A stretch of 64,000 bases of DNA from Carettochelys insculpta (Eukaryota > Chordata > Testudines > Carettochelyidae). The notes under the pieces are model-generated. The model made no database searches and had not been told where the DNA came from. It saw only the letters and a list, made by a program, of their open reading frames with translations. The stretch's first letter is position 1, and each line of letters opens with the position of its first letter. This document shows, piece after piece, positions 42,417-55,400 of the stretch. The stretch lies in the NCBI RefSeq assembly GCF_033958435.1, contig NC_134161.1, forward strand, positions 9,300,001 to 9,364,000. Direction: 5' to 3'. Position numbers and translations under genes: made by a program.

Positions 42417-42774
42417 CCAATCCTGGCACGCCTTCCCCCAGCAGGAGCCAATCGCGGCGAGGGGAGCTCGCCCCCCGTCTGTGACGCACACAGAAAGGAG
42501 GCGGGTCGGCCGGCCGGCGTTCTGGAACCTTCACGCCGGTCCCTTGCTGGGGAAGGGGCCGGCGGCCGGATGGGGTGAGGCTGAGACAATGCGGGAGCCA
42601 ATCAAACCTGCGAGCTGCCTCTTTTAATTTCCATAAAGAGAGCTTCCCTCCCCTCAAACCCGGGGAGGAGGAGGCGGAAGGAAGACAGATTGCAGAGCCA
42701 ATCGTATCGCACCCTGGCCGTATTTGCATGTTTCGAAAGTATGGGGGCGGGGTACAAAGAGGGGAATGACCAAT
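42417..42774 (+). promoter_or_regulatory. Cluster of five CCAAT boxes, GC box and octamer
   Basis: CCAAT occurs at 42417-42421, 42448-42452, 42598-42602, 42698-42702 and 42770-42774, all on the plus strand, i.e. inverted (ATTGG) relative to HSPA8. Several are in the NF-Y-like context AGCCAATC. A GC box (GGGGGCGGGG, 42743-42752) and an octamer (ATTTGCAT, 42722-42729) lie upstream. This is a strong housekeeping promoter architecture; factor binding is inferred from motifs. Confidence 0.65.
42520..42532 (-). promoter_or_regulatory. HSPA8: Distal heat-shock element
   Basis: TTCtgGAAccTTC is a second perfect three-unit HSF1 site, about 140 bases upstream of the first and lying between CCAAT boxes. 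Confidence 0.7.
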
Positions 42775-43340
42775 TGGATCGCGCAGCTAGTGGCAGTTGA
42801 TGGCCCCGCGGGCCCTAAGGGAGAGCGGGAAGGGAAATAAAATGGCGGCTTCCCAGTTGTGGTGGTAGTCAAGAGCGGGCCGGGGGGGAATGGTAAGGGT
42901 AAGGATCTCCAAAGGGAAAGCAATCGGGGATCGAAGGCGGGGAACCACCCTTGTACCACATGCCGTAGCTTTGGCCTGGCGGGCGGGGGGTCCGCTTTCA
43001 CCTGTCCCATGATGCATTTCTACGTGCTGTGCCTTGTGTAAGCTTTCCCGCCTTCCGCAGCATGTCGCCGCGGGCCTATGGAGAAGACGCTACAGGAATC
43101 CATCCCCCCCCACCCCCCCCGCACGCAGGTAGCCGAGGAGAGTTAGTCGCGGGGCCCGTCTACAAGACGGTATAGGTCGTCGTTGCTCTGACGTGGTGGA
43201 GGTGGGGGAAGCAAATGTCTCCGCGCCCTGAGGGATGCAGTTCGGTTGGCCTAAATCTGAGGCGTAGGCCGGCCAGGCCTCCAGGGCAGAGCGTGTGGGC
43301 AGAGTCCCGTGGCCTAGCGAGCAAGGTACTGAAGTGGTAA

Positions 43341-43974
43341 CTAAACCCTAGTTCTAGTTGCAGTTTTCTAATCCTTAAAGTTGGGGAATAGTGTTTCTAG
43401 GAAAGTGCATTGGGCTCCGCTGAGGGGGGAAAAAACCTAGTGTGGAAGAATTGTATATTATTAAAGGCAAAAAAAACACAAAACCCTCGTGTCTTCTACT
43501 GAATCCATACTTTTCCAAGAACGTCTGTCTTGTCACTTTGGGAGCAAACTGAGGCACGGACTAAATTATCTTTTTGTTTTACATTTCAGTAATACACTTT
43601 GGGGCATAGTCACTTTTTTTCACCTTGACTAGGGGGATGCTCAGTGTCAAGAGACTGAATAAGACTGCCCACCCCACTTCTCGAACACATACTTTACTGC
43701 ACGATACCAGTCCAGAAGTATTGAGACAGCCAAACTGCTCTGAGCTCATCTAACCCAATATGCTGTCTTCAGCTGTAGCTGGGAGATACCTCCTTACTAG
43801 TTTGTATCCTATAGTGAAATATCGAACTGTAGACTTGTGCATAAAGGGATAAAGCCATTGGGTAAATATCTGAGGTTCATTTCCAACACTGGCTAATGTG
43901 TGATAGTTTAATGAAGAGCATATGCTCTTTGCACCCGTTTGTAATAACAGACTGTAAGGCAGGTGCTGTGTCCG
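43341..43974. other. Intergenic between HSPA8 and CLMP, nothing recognised
   Basis: No exon or clear repeat was seen upstream of the HSPA8 CpG island. Confidence 0.45.
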
Positions 43975-44165
43975 TTGCTTAGAACACTAAAATGGGTCTC
44001 AGAAGACCTGGTTTGTCTTTCTGGCTCTGCCATGGGCCTACCAGGTAACTTCAGACAACTCGCTATACCTTATGGTTCAATTTCTCTATCAGTAAAATAG
44101 CGAAAATGATACCTCTTTTGTAAAGTGCTCTGCAGTCTAATTAAAAACACTGTAGATAAATTTGT
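43975..44165 (+). repeat. MIR SINE, fairly complete
   Basis: 'tctcagaagacctggtttg', 'tctggctctgccatgggcc', 'caatttctctatcagtaaaatag' and 'tgtaaagtgctctgcag' occur in MIR order. Confidence 0.7.
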
Positions 44166-46011
44166 TAATACTGCTAGTGTTACCATGCAGTCAAATAGAT
44201 GAATGGTTCATTTTGTCAGGATTTCTTGCCTCCGATAGTATCCAGTGCAGAATGCTTCGAAGGGAGGCAAATCAAACGTCTATTTATTCAATCTTCTATT
44301 ACAGAACATATGAGTAAGCCACACCAGAAGTTCTTGAGGTCCATTTTACCAGATATCCTGCCTCAGACAGTACCATTTCTGGATGCTTTGGTGAAAGGTG
44401 TAATCTTGTTGCCCTGTGTAATGTATTTCACTTAACTAATATACCAAAGGATTTTCCATAGCAAAATAGGACATTGAGGCTGTCTGATTAGGTATTCTAC
44501 CACCAACAGAGCCCAGTGCTAGAAGATGCAGAGGAAGGCATAAAAATCTCTACAACATCTTCATCAACAACCATGGACTCAGCACCCTTTGGTGCCTGAT
44601 GCCTCTTTACAATGTAGTGCAGTGCAGTGCAATATATGGGGGAGAATGTTAATTGCTTCCTAAACTGGATGGTAATCATTTCCATCCAGAAACAATTGAC
44701 AATACTTGTAATTTTTATCCAAGCAACTGCACGCTGTTCTTATTTATAAGCTATTGGCTAATGCCTTTTAAAAATGTACTTAGTTTATGTCAGGGAATAT
44801 TTCACAATATGGCAGGGGAGCAGGTGAAATCCTGCAAATTCCTCCACACTCTAATTTCTTGCATTAGATAAACTGACAGATGAGGAAAATTGCCCCTGTA
44901 TTTGTTAGAAGAGATTGATTTCGGGTAATACTGATTTTCTCCACTGATGAAAATTTGGCCTCACAGGGCTTTTTCGGTCCTGCTTTTTAATCCCCTGTAA
45001 ACTTCTCTTGCCCATAATCAGTGGTAATAAACCAAAATAAGCCCAGGGATAACAATGCAACAGTCTCCACGTTATATTTCCACTCATGTAAATATATACT
45101 AATCCCCTGCTGCATGCCGCTCACAGTTATGCTGTCAAAATAAGCTGTTGCAGAAAGAGCATCCCAGCAAAGAGGGTGCATTTCAAGTGGCAGCTCAGAA
45201 GACGTTTGTACAGAATTGTATTTGTTTGCCTATAACATGATTTGTTATGAACCTTTGAAACAAAACAAACATCTGGCCCATTTTAAACCCTACACAGGCA
45301 TGCCACCTGAGTCTAAAAGGTGGTTGTACATCTGTAACCAAGTGCACCTTTATATTCACACCCTACATAATACTATAATAATCTTTCACCCTCAACCTAA
45401 ATATCAGTGGAGTCTCATTGATTTCAAGTGGGGCCAAGATTTCACTTAATGTTTATACATACTTACGCTGTGTGTAATTTGGACTGTAAGGTCATGGACA
45501 AGTATGCTGATTTCCTTAGGATTTCTGATGCACCAAATACAGTAATTACAGAATAATCAAGATGTTTTTATAAACACAGGCCTTTTGCTTCATGTCTTGC
45601 TTGACTGCGTTTAGCAGAGTGAGCAAACTTTTTATGTTGGGCCTCACTTTTCGTCCCTGAAATTAGCAGGGTCCCCCTCAACCTGTGTAATGTAATCCAA
45701 ACTGATGGAAATTTCAGTTATGTTTATATGGAAGAAAAAACGTTTTGGTGTGTGTAAGAAAATAAGTATGTTGAATATAAATAAATGTGAATACATATAC
45801 ATAAAACAGTAACATATTTCAATGTTTTTAATGGGTCGGATGAGCCTGAGACCCAGCAGCTGATTGTGCTAAGCCCCCCTTATGAAATGTTATCCACCCC
45901 GAGGGGGCCTGTCCCCCACTTTGCGCACCTTTGATGTATAGTATAATAGATCTCAGAAAGTAGAGCATTCTTACTAGGTTAATTGAATGGCAGACTTTTT
46001 AAGCTCAGCAT
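44166..46011. other. Intergenic with a relic shared with 5992-6200
   Basis: 44545-44640 repeats the 'atggactcagcaccctttggtgcctgatgcc' text of the repeat near 6000. Nothing gene-like elsewhere. Confidence 0.4.
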
Positions 46012-46017
46012 CTTTAT
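46012..46017 (-). terminator. Alternative distal poly(A) signal for CLMP
   Basis: AATAAA on the minus strand in TTTTTAATAAAGATGCTG. It may end a long CLMP 3' UTR. The neighbouring DNA 46020-46750 has few recognisable repeats, which is compatible with UTR, but there is no direct proof. Confidence 0.3.
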
Positions 46018-46924
46018 TAAAAACAAAAACAGAAAACTCCTAAACAGTTTTATTAAATTGTTGATTCAAAGGAATCTATAATAAATATTTGTTTTCCTCT
46101 GTGTCTCTCAAACACAGGACAAGTACACCAAATATAGCAGGTATTAGAACAGAAAAGTAAATTCAGGTTAGCCACCAAGGAAAAAACAAAAACTACATAA
46201 GAATGTATGCAATCACATTGTAGCAATAATTGGTATACATCATAACAGTAAATGCTTTAAATACAATATTGTACAAAAAAGTTTGGTTTAACTGGATTGT
46301 TTCCCTTCAAAGACTCCTGATTGTACCATGATGAACTCAGAAAAAGTCCCTTTGAAAATGAAATTTTTGCACTGAAATAATATCTTCTTTACATACCCTT
46401 TCGTTTAGTTCGCTTTTTTCTTTTTAGTTTGATATTAATAATGAAGTTCAGTGTTGACTTCATTTTAATCTGTAAGATTATTGGTAAATGTTCCGAACAG
46501 TGGTATCATGGCTTGTACTTTTCCAGTTTCAGTTAAAGAATGGAAAGTTTGGCCAGGAATCTACAATATCAAGTGAAGGCTCAAGAAGAACACACAGTAT
46601 CTTGTATCTAGACATCAGCCAGCTCGCCTTTCTGAATCCTTTCCCTCCGTTCTCTGGTAATAAGACTCCGGTTGCTCAATTAAAGATTTCTGTAATAAGG
46701 AAAGTAGCACATGCTTTGTCATATGAAATGCTTGTTCCCAGCACTGTCTGTGAGTTTAGTGAAGGTACACTGTAAAATTGTGGATTTCTATCACCATTCA
46801 TTCAAGTGGTGAAATTCACTTATGTGTGGAGGGCCAACACAAAAGCTATGCGCTACAAGTCCCGTTTATTCCACGACACGTGCATTACTCTGTTTTAACT
46901 TAAGTACTTTTTAAAAAACCAATT

Positions 46925-47240
46925 TAGGCCTGGTCTAAATGAGACAATTAAGTGCACCTACTTCCATTGCTCAGGGATGTGAAAAATCTACCTCCCTGAG
47001 CAACACAGTTAAGGTGACCTAAATCTCCATATATAGAGTGTACTAGATTAATTAAACTATAGACAAACCATTAGTTAAACTGGTGCCAACTCCTGGACCA
47101 ACACTTGGCTTATTTCAATTTAGCTTCAACCTGCTCTTAATCGGTTCAAGCAACATGAATACAAACTAGGTATAATGTTAATTTAAGTTGTTTGCATGAA
47201 TTTAAGTGCATTGATTTTAAAGTACATGCTTAGTTAAATG
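46925..47240. mobile_element. MITE-like element starting 'ggcctggtctaaatgag'
   Basis: GGCCTGGTCTAAATGAG resembles the other MITE ends. Inside, 'gggatgtgaaaaatctacctcc' is the complement of text near 58622, and long 'ttaaact' stretches resemble 52775-53200. The right end is not clear. It may lie within the long version of the CLMP 3' UTR. Confidence 0.4.
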
Positions 47241-47944
47241 GGTGCAACCCCACTTGTACACAAACTGCTAATTTCAGCCACATGTTTATTAAGGGGCAAG
47301 TAAATGTGAAATATCTATGCATTTTGGTTAGTAATGGAAAGATGATAAGTAAAACAATATAGTGGACAATACCATGTATTGGGGCATGAAAGCAGAAGGT
47401 CTAACCAAAAGAAAATAGAATTTGGGGATTTTCCAGTGGGCTTGCAAAATTAAATGTGTGACTTCAGACTATTTATCCTGCACGACAATGCTTATATCCT
47501 GATAACATTGTAGTTTGGGAAAGGAAGGGAAGTGAACATATTTTTGCGTGGGAAGATTAAAGAGGGTTACTGTTATTAGAAAGCAAAGTTCTCAAAGAAT
47601 ATATCAAAATTCCTCGTGGATTTTTCCATGTGGCTATGGAACTCTGTCTCCTGATAGAACAAACCTTCAGGTTTGGGTGCCTCTGCAGGAGATCGCAAGC
47701 CATTATTTTCTAAAGTCTCCATCCAAAACCAAGAGTCTAACATGCTGGACCTCTGTCAGAAAAGGAGGTTAACTTTAATCCCTCAAATGAAACAATTACA
47801 GAGTTGAACTTGCTCAGGTCTCTGTACAGTACCATTATGTTTCCAATGGTACTGAACTTCTTCCATGGGATGGAGAAAACCTCTCACATTGGTAAGAGTA
47901 AAACTCAGTTACCATCATTATGAACTCCTAAATTTAGGCATATG

Positions 47945-48180
47945 GGAACATAGGACATGCTGGATCAAAGCAATGATCCATTTAGTTCAGTGTCCTGTGC
48001 CTGACAGTGGTCAGTACAAAGTGCTTCAGAAGAAGATGCAATAAATATACTCGGCAATTATGAACTAATCTGCCTACGGGGACATTTATCCCTAACCCCT
48101 GTCATTTTAGTGTTTAGTTTACGACTTGAAGAACAAAGGTTTATGCCCCCTATAAATATTTATTTTATCTTAAGTATTTT
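47945..48180 (+). repeat. Old LINE-like relic
   Basis: GAACATAGGACATGCTGGAT, 'caaagcaatgatccatttag' and 'cctgacagtggtcagtac' follow the common reptile repeat 'gaacataagaacggccatactgggtcagaccaa'. Confidence 0.5.
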
Positions 48181-49450
48181 ATATTTTTCTTGTAAATGTC
48201 AAATACTTTTTGGAGTCATGCTATTTTCTTACCTCAATAATGCAATATGGTACTGAGGACCCCAGCTGAATTAAGTACAATGTATTGCATAGAAGAAGTA
48301 TTTGAGTTCAAATTAGTTTTAAATTTGTAGTCTGTTTTCAATGTGCTTCCCTACCAGCAAGCTCCACCAATGTACCAGAGCCCTTACTTGGAAGTGTGTG
48401 AGACAATTCAGTCACATGGTCCATTCAGCTATGGGACTATTCACAACACTTCTGCAACTCCGCTCATCGCTGATTGGTGCATCAGTCTCCATCATCAGGA
48501 ACAGCACGCTCCATGTTCATCCTCCAGGGCTTCATATGCTGCTCAGTCACTACCCCTCACTTCACAATATACTCATACCTGGGATTTAGGGCCTGACAGT
48601 ACCTTTTGCCGATTGACATTGGTGTTAATCAGAGCAGATTCAGGCTCCTTTTCAGTGGGACCATTTCTACATTCAAATGTAGAAATGTATCCCAAAATAG
48701 AAACAATAGTGTAGCCTTAGGTCAGTCTGCAATTTCCTCTTGCAGTTACTATGCCTGCATCCCCATAACAACACAGGACCTTTCTCCAGCACAAGGGCTG
48801 TTTCTGTCGGCTACATTTCTGGTGCTTCTCCGTACCGATTTGTGTGATTACTTGCCAGTGGGTTTGAGTTTTTGCCTCCTAAAGTTATTTTGCTGAAGGT
48901 TGTAATGCAAAAATATGAAGCAGCTATCATTTCCCTTGGAAGGTGATCAGAGGACCATCCTCATCTAAGATCTTGCCTCAGGGGACAAGAAAATGGCTTT
49001 TACTAATTTCTCAAAAGCCTGCACAAAAGATGTTTTCAAAACCTCACCTGTATGTATTGTGCCTCTGGCGATCCCTTTTTTAAAAATCCTGAGATTTATC
49101 CAGACACCAGGACATGATACTTAATTTTCACAGTGCTCAGCTGTCCAAAGTTGCAGCTATATTTTCAGAGTACCCAACGTTCCCTTTTTAAAAAGTATTA
49201 ATTACAAAATAAAGCCCCCTTTTTGTCCAGTGTCAGGTCTTTCTTTAAAAAAAACAGTGTCTCAGCCTCAGTGTAGGAATATGCAGAAAGAGGTGCGGTT
49301 TAGAGGGCTTCTCATGGTACAAAAAATCAGAAGTGTTTTTTTTTAAAAAATGAGCCAGAAAGATAAACAAGCTAATCTAATGATTCTTATATGGCTGGTG
49401 ATGTATGCAGTAGTTCTGGATGGTTGGAGTCTCAGATTACAGCTGAGCAA
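48140..49450 (-). other. CLMP: Likely CLMP 3' UTR (proximal version)
   Basis: Downstream of the CLMP stop no further exon is visible. AATAAA (minus strand) occurs at 48164-48159, which would give a 3' UTR of about 1.3 kb. A second AATAAA at 46017-46012, in the context TTTTTAATAAAGATGC, would give about 3.4 kb. The real end cannot be chosen from sequence alone. Confidence 0.45.
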
Positions 49451-52400
49451 TCAAACGGTCTGGAAGGCCCGGCTCTGAGCAGGTAGCATGACTGGAGTGG
49501 CTCCCATTTTCACCAGAGTGGAATGGTTAACTTTCTTTGGATCAATTTCCATAGCCTCTGTCTGCACCCGGCTGTACTGGGGAGGAGTTATATGAGGGGT
49601 GGCTTCCGTGGATAAAGTCCTTTGGCTGCGAGAGCCACTGTTGGCTGTCGATCTGGTTGAGGAGGAGCCTGAACGTGAGCTCCTGGATCCAGAGGAGGAG
49701 GAGCCAGGTTTCACTAGACGAGCTTTTGGAGCCTCTGCATCTTCTCTGCAACCAAACATGAGAGATAATAGGATTAAAATCCAATGAGAACAAAAATAGT
49801 GAAGACCATACATTATACGAGATTGAGTTGCCACTCCCATCAGGCATATGTCTTAACATTCTGTATCTGTTGTAAAATAGATAAAAAGCCTTGTGATTTG
49901 AGCAGGGTTCTAGGACTCCTGAATTCAGATCTATTTGGCATCTGACTTGCTGTGTGACACTCTGGCGTGTACCTTAAACACTCCATTTATCAGCTGATGT
50001 AGCTGTAAAAAGCATTAAAAACTCATACCTCACAAGGAATTATCACTTAATTTTATCTGTAGATGGCTTTGAAATCTCTGGAATGAGTGCAAGATATATA
50101 TATTCATAATGCAAAGAGTTCGGATAATGGTGGCCTGATGCTGCCATCTCAACTCAGCATGAGTAATACTTACTCATGTGATCAGAAACCAACGGGGCAG
50201 GGTGTGCTAGTAAATGTTACTGGGGTGAGGTGTACTCAGGCAGGCATGCAAAAAAGGAAGAAGATGAAGCAACGTGAGAAGAGATGTGTAAAAAGATGAT
50301 TTAGCAAGAGCCAGAAGCTGAGACTGCAACAAAAGATGGAAGGGAAATGTAAAGCAAGGCGCTGAAGCAGAGAAAAGAAGAAGGAAGTCAGTCTGTAGGC
50401 TGGAGTTTAGCAAAGTAAACTGCTTATTCTGACCACATAGGCAATTAATAGGAGAGAGAGATTGACTGCTGAATGGATTATAAAGACCCCTGCCTACTGG
50501 TAAATGGATGTCAAGTGAGGGCAGGCACTCCTGAACAAACAGAATTAAGGATGAAATAAAGGGAGGTATTCATTCTCCAAGGGCAGAGCTTGCTGAAATG
50601 CATTTCTGGAGATTTCCTTTTCCAGCAATTTCTCTACTGAGAACTTAAGGCAAAATCTAGCTTTGCTGGCTTACACTCATAATGAGTACCTCAAACACAT
50701 GTCAGCAGTGGTATTACATCAGCTCTGGGTAGAATTTCAGCCTCGGCTCTCATACTGTGAGCATTCTTTCACTTAGTGCAAAAGCAATGAAGGCTGTTCA
50801 TCGTAGCCTGAAAGACTGCTAGAACATCCCACTCCTACAGACAGGAATTGGAGGTGAAAATAAATCATTCAAATGGTTAAGAATTTTAAAAAAAGTTCAA
50901 TCTGAATTCAATTCAGAAAAGAGAAAAATATTGGCTCGGGGAGGGGTGGAAACTGTGTGTGTGAAATGAGTCAGACAATGCGTGGGCTGTATTTTATCTT
51001 AGATCTGCTCTTGGAAAATCTATACTTCATTTTCATTTCAAGATCTCCACAAGATGGTCTAGAACCTTGTTAATCAATATTTACATGCTGGTGGCCATAA
51101 AAGTCAAACATCTTAATACAAGGCTCACATGGCCACGTCTACACGAGCGGCTTTTCCCAGCAAATCTGGTCTTTTGCCAGAAAAATGCGGAGCGTCTACA
51201 CAGCAAATGCACTTTGTTGGCAGTTTGTAAACAAAACCCAGCACGTGTGCGGGCAGGTATAATGCCCCTTTTGACAGTGTTCTGTTGACAAAACAGCCGT
51301 GTAGACGTGCTGGGGTCCTTTGCTGACAGAAGGGCTTTTGGTTCACTCCACAGCCCTGTTTGCAGAGCTTCTGGTCAGCTGTTGAGGGAGGGCCGGGCAG
51401 TTTGGCTGTTCTTTGTCCACAGAGCAGATTACTCTTTTGATTTGCTTTTATGTGTAGCTGCAATCTGTCAACAGAAGTTTCTCCAGGAAATCCCTTCTGA
51501 CAGTAATGTCTGTCGACAGGCTTCTTGTGTAGACGTGGCCACAGCGATTTTGGTGTGTTAGTTGACAGACAACAGAAACTGTGTATTAACTTAACCTATC
51601 ATGTTGGAAATGTGTGAGATAAGAGTTACCTGATTTCATTTGGGGCCTCTTCTTCTTCATACCTCTTCTTTTCTTTCCTCCTTATGGTCAGCCACACGAT
51701 CAGAAAGACTAAGGACAGCCCCACCACCACCCCACATACTGCTCCGGCAACCATACCAATACTTCGTGCATCTGTTATCCCAGAAAGCAAATATTCGTTA
51801 GTAGATTCTCCACAAAGTCCCATAGCCAGACTCCACCCCACAGCCTATTCTTGGGCATTACTTAGATTGCACAAAATCATAGAAATAGGAATGTAGAGCT
51901 GGAAAGCATCTTGAGAGGTTTAGTCCAGATCCGCTGTGCTGAGACAGGACCAAATAAACCTAAACCATTCCTGACACGTTTGGGCAACCTGTTCTTAGAA
52001 TCCTCCCATGATGAGAATTCCACAACCTCCTTGAAAGCCTGTTCCAGTACTAATCAATCCTTATTATTAGAAAGTTTTTCCAAGTATCTCATAGAATCAT
52101 AGAAGAGTAGGACTGGAAGGGACCTTGAGAGGCCATTGAGTCCAGCCCCCTGCCCTCATGGCAGGACCAAGCACTTTCTAGACCATCCCTGAAAGCCATC
52201 TATCTAACCTCTTCTTAAATAGCTCCAGTGATGGAGATTCTACCACCTCCCTTGGCAATTCGTTCCAGTGTTTGATCAACCTGACAGTCAGGAACTTTTT
52301 CCTAATGTCCAACGTGAACCTCCCTTGCTGCAATTTCAGTCCATTGCCTCTTGTTCTATCCTCAGAGGCAAGGAAGAACAAGTTCCCTCCCTCTGCCTTA

Positions 52401-55400
52401 TGACACCCTTTTAAATACCTGAAAACTGCTATCATGTCCCCCCTCGATCTCCTCTTTTCCAAACTAAACAAGCCCAATTCTTTCAGCCTTTCTTCATAGG
52501 TCATGTTTTCTAGACCTTTGATCATTCTCGTTGCTCTCCTCTGGACCCTCTACAATCTCTCCACATCCTTCCTGAACTGCGGTGCCCAGAACTGGACACA
52601 ATACTCCGGCTAACGCCTAACCAGCGCAGAGTAGAGCGGGAGAATGACTTTTCGTGTCTTGTTCACAACACACCTGTTAATGCATTAATCTCATTAAACC
52701 CAATTAAACTGTCACTGTGCAAGTATTATGGGATATGAATCAGAACAAAATTTATTTAATTAATCCAGTTATTTAGGCCTTGCCTACATGTAGAGTTGCA
52801 TCAAGTTAAGTGACAGTAGTTTTAAGCCTATTCAGTTAAGTCAGTGCAAACCCCTGTATGGTCACTCTTATTTAAGAGTGGTTTATTTTGGCATAAATCA
52901 GTTCCTTTACTCTTGTCTACAGGGAGAGTTCGCTTGTTGCTAGTTTATCTTAAAGTGAGATTTTAAACCAATTTAGTTAAGTTGATGCAAAAGGCTGCGT
53001 GGGCACTCTTTTAGTCACTTTAACTAGGTTTATTTTTAAATTATCTCAAGATAGCTTAGTTATAGGTTTAAGTTAAACAAAGTACACCACTTTTTAAGTG
53101 CAGCGTGTCTACACAGAGGTTTTCACTGATCGAACTAGATTGGTTTAAAAATTACACCTTAAGTTAATCCATTGAAAACTGCGTGTATAGAAAAGTCCTT
53201 AGATTTACAGAAATGGTACCTATGCATTTGACTGGGCACCCTTGACTTGGCTTAAGAAAACATCCCACATGCAATGTTACAATTTATAATAACCAATTTA
53301 TAACAGCCAGACAACTTGAAAACACAAATCCCTCTCTCCATTGAACATTTCATTATTTTCTTTGCCTTTCCTTCGCCCCATCTTTCTCCATCCCCATTTT
53401 GAGATATGTGTGTGGAAAAAGATGACCATTGCAAAATAAATTGTAATGTTGTGTGATTTCCACAGAGAACATTCACAGCAGGCCCCTCTTGCGCATCCCA
53501 TTGATTTTCAAGCTTTCACCTCTCTGCTGATCTTTCCTGTGAAATGGGCCCACAGAGTTTTGAAAAGCCAGAAAAATGTGTTTTTTAGATCGATTTATTT
53601 CTAAACATAGATTTTAGTGGACACAATGAAGTGTGCTAGCCATAGCCTGGTATCCCACACCTGTAATTCCAGCTGGCATGGTTAACCAGGTGTGACATCC
53701 TAATCTCTGGTATTACGCAGAAGTTGTCAAACAGGGATTAAAAACGAAATGCAGCCAATGTTTTTTTTAATCATGTTTTTTTCCACAATAAGTCTTCTCA
53801 GACTATTTGTATACAGCTTCCTCTCTTAATTGGTACAGGTGCTCAATTTTCAATTCGGATGTTATAGTCCTTTATGATACAGCTAAGCTACATCTACACT
53901 ATAGAGTTTTGTCAACAAAACCTCCGTTTCATTGACAAAACTCTCAGAGCATCCACACTAAAAATGTGTTCTGTCAACAGCAAATCAACAGAACGTGGCA
54001 CTTTTATGAACAGACTTCTGCCTCTCCCCCATTATGCAGAACGTCTTTCTTGACTGAATCTGTTGACAAAGCTGCGTGGACACCCCAGCGGGCCCTCTGT
54101 CGACACACAGAGCTTCTGGGTCACTGGGCTGCCCTGTCTGCTGTGCTTCTGACTGGTCATTCTGTTGAGAGAGTGGCCAGGCGGTCCATCCGCTCTTCGT
54201 GAACAGAGCAATCTGCTTTCTTGCGTGGCTGTGATCTGTTGACAGAAGTTTTGTCGGAAGATTTTCTCTGACAGTAACTTCTGTCGACAGATCACTGTTG
54301 CATAGATGTAGCTCTAGGAAATCTGTAAGTACTTCTACAAGTTGAGTGCTCTGAAAGCTCAGCAATTCAGCATTATGCCAAGCGTTCTATCTTCTCAGAG
54401 TCAGGAGACAAGGTGTCAGCATCTGAAGTATTTTTGTACAACCTCAGGTTATACCAGTAAATGTTATGCAAACCCAGAAAGTCAATAATGACTAAGGAAG
54501 AGTTACTTAAGATTATGCAAATAGTCGAGTTAAACCAAAAGTGGGGCATTTCTTCTGCACAGAAACAGAGCTTTTATCACCACAGGAGATCTTTGGAGGT
54601 ACTGCCCTTGTTAAAACACCATGGATACTTGCTAGCCTCTGATACTCACACTGCACTGTCACCTGCACAACGCAGTGCTCTTGTCCAGCCTCATTGGAGG
54701 CAGTGCATTGGTACAACCCTGTAACCATCTGTGTGAGATTCTTCATCAGAACTTGGCCAGGGTTAGAAATGTCTGAAATGGGAAACAAAAAACAGTCAAA
54801 AAAAGTAAGTCAGAAAAATTAGAGAAAATGTTGTCCAGTTCAGAGATCACAGAGTATGGGCAGGAAAAAAAAACACTCTTGTCTATTTATAGCTCTGTCA
54901 CTGATTTTTCTGGGTAGGATTGGTCAAGTTCCTTGACCTCTATGTCTCTCTTTCCCCTCCAATACTTTGTCATGCCTATTTAAGTTACAGGCTCACTGGG
55001 ATGGAGCTTGTTTCTTGCTACGTTTGTACAATGCAGCTGCAATCTTGAGTTGGGGTTTCTAGCTGTTTCATAAATGTAAATAAATAATGCTAATAGTCAT
55101 TTGTGTTTCTACAGTACCCGTCAGACAAAGATCTCAACCCACATGAAAAACAATTAATTAGGTCTCAGAGTATCCCCGGGAAGTATTATTAGCATTGATT
55201 TAATTGTTGACACTCAACAAATAAAAAGGTTGAATACTAAGATTCTAAATTTTGAACAGGGACTGTCCTTTAGTTATGGATACCTGTAGGCCCTGGCATA
55301 ATGGGGCCCTGAACCATGACTGGTGCTCCTAGTCACAAGTGTACTACTTTTGCCCAGTAGCCTCCATTGTAATGATAGGGAAATAGGCTGAGAACAGTTA

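Larger units (their letters stand above)
41600..43340. promoter_or_regulatory. CpG island over the HSPA8 promoter
   Basis: G+C content and CpG density rise sharply here compared with the AT-rich flanks, covering the upstream half of intron 1, exon 1 and about 1 kb upstream. Boundaries are judged by eye. The upstream part contains GC-rich motifs including TTTCCCGCC (E2F-like) near 43045. This is normal for a housekeeping gene. Confidence 0.75.

Noticed and set aside
49451..49470. CLMP C-terminus ...FQTV as a class I PDZ ligand
   Set aside because: Class I needs S or T at position -2; here it is Q, so the motif does not fit.
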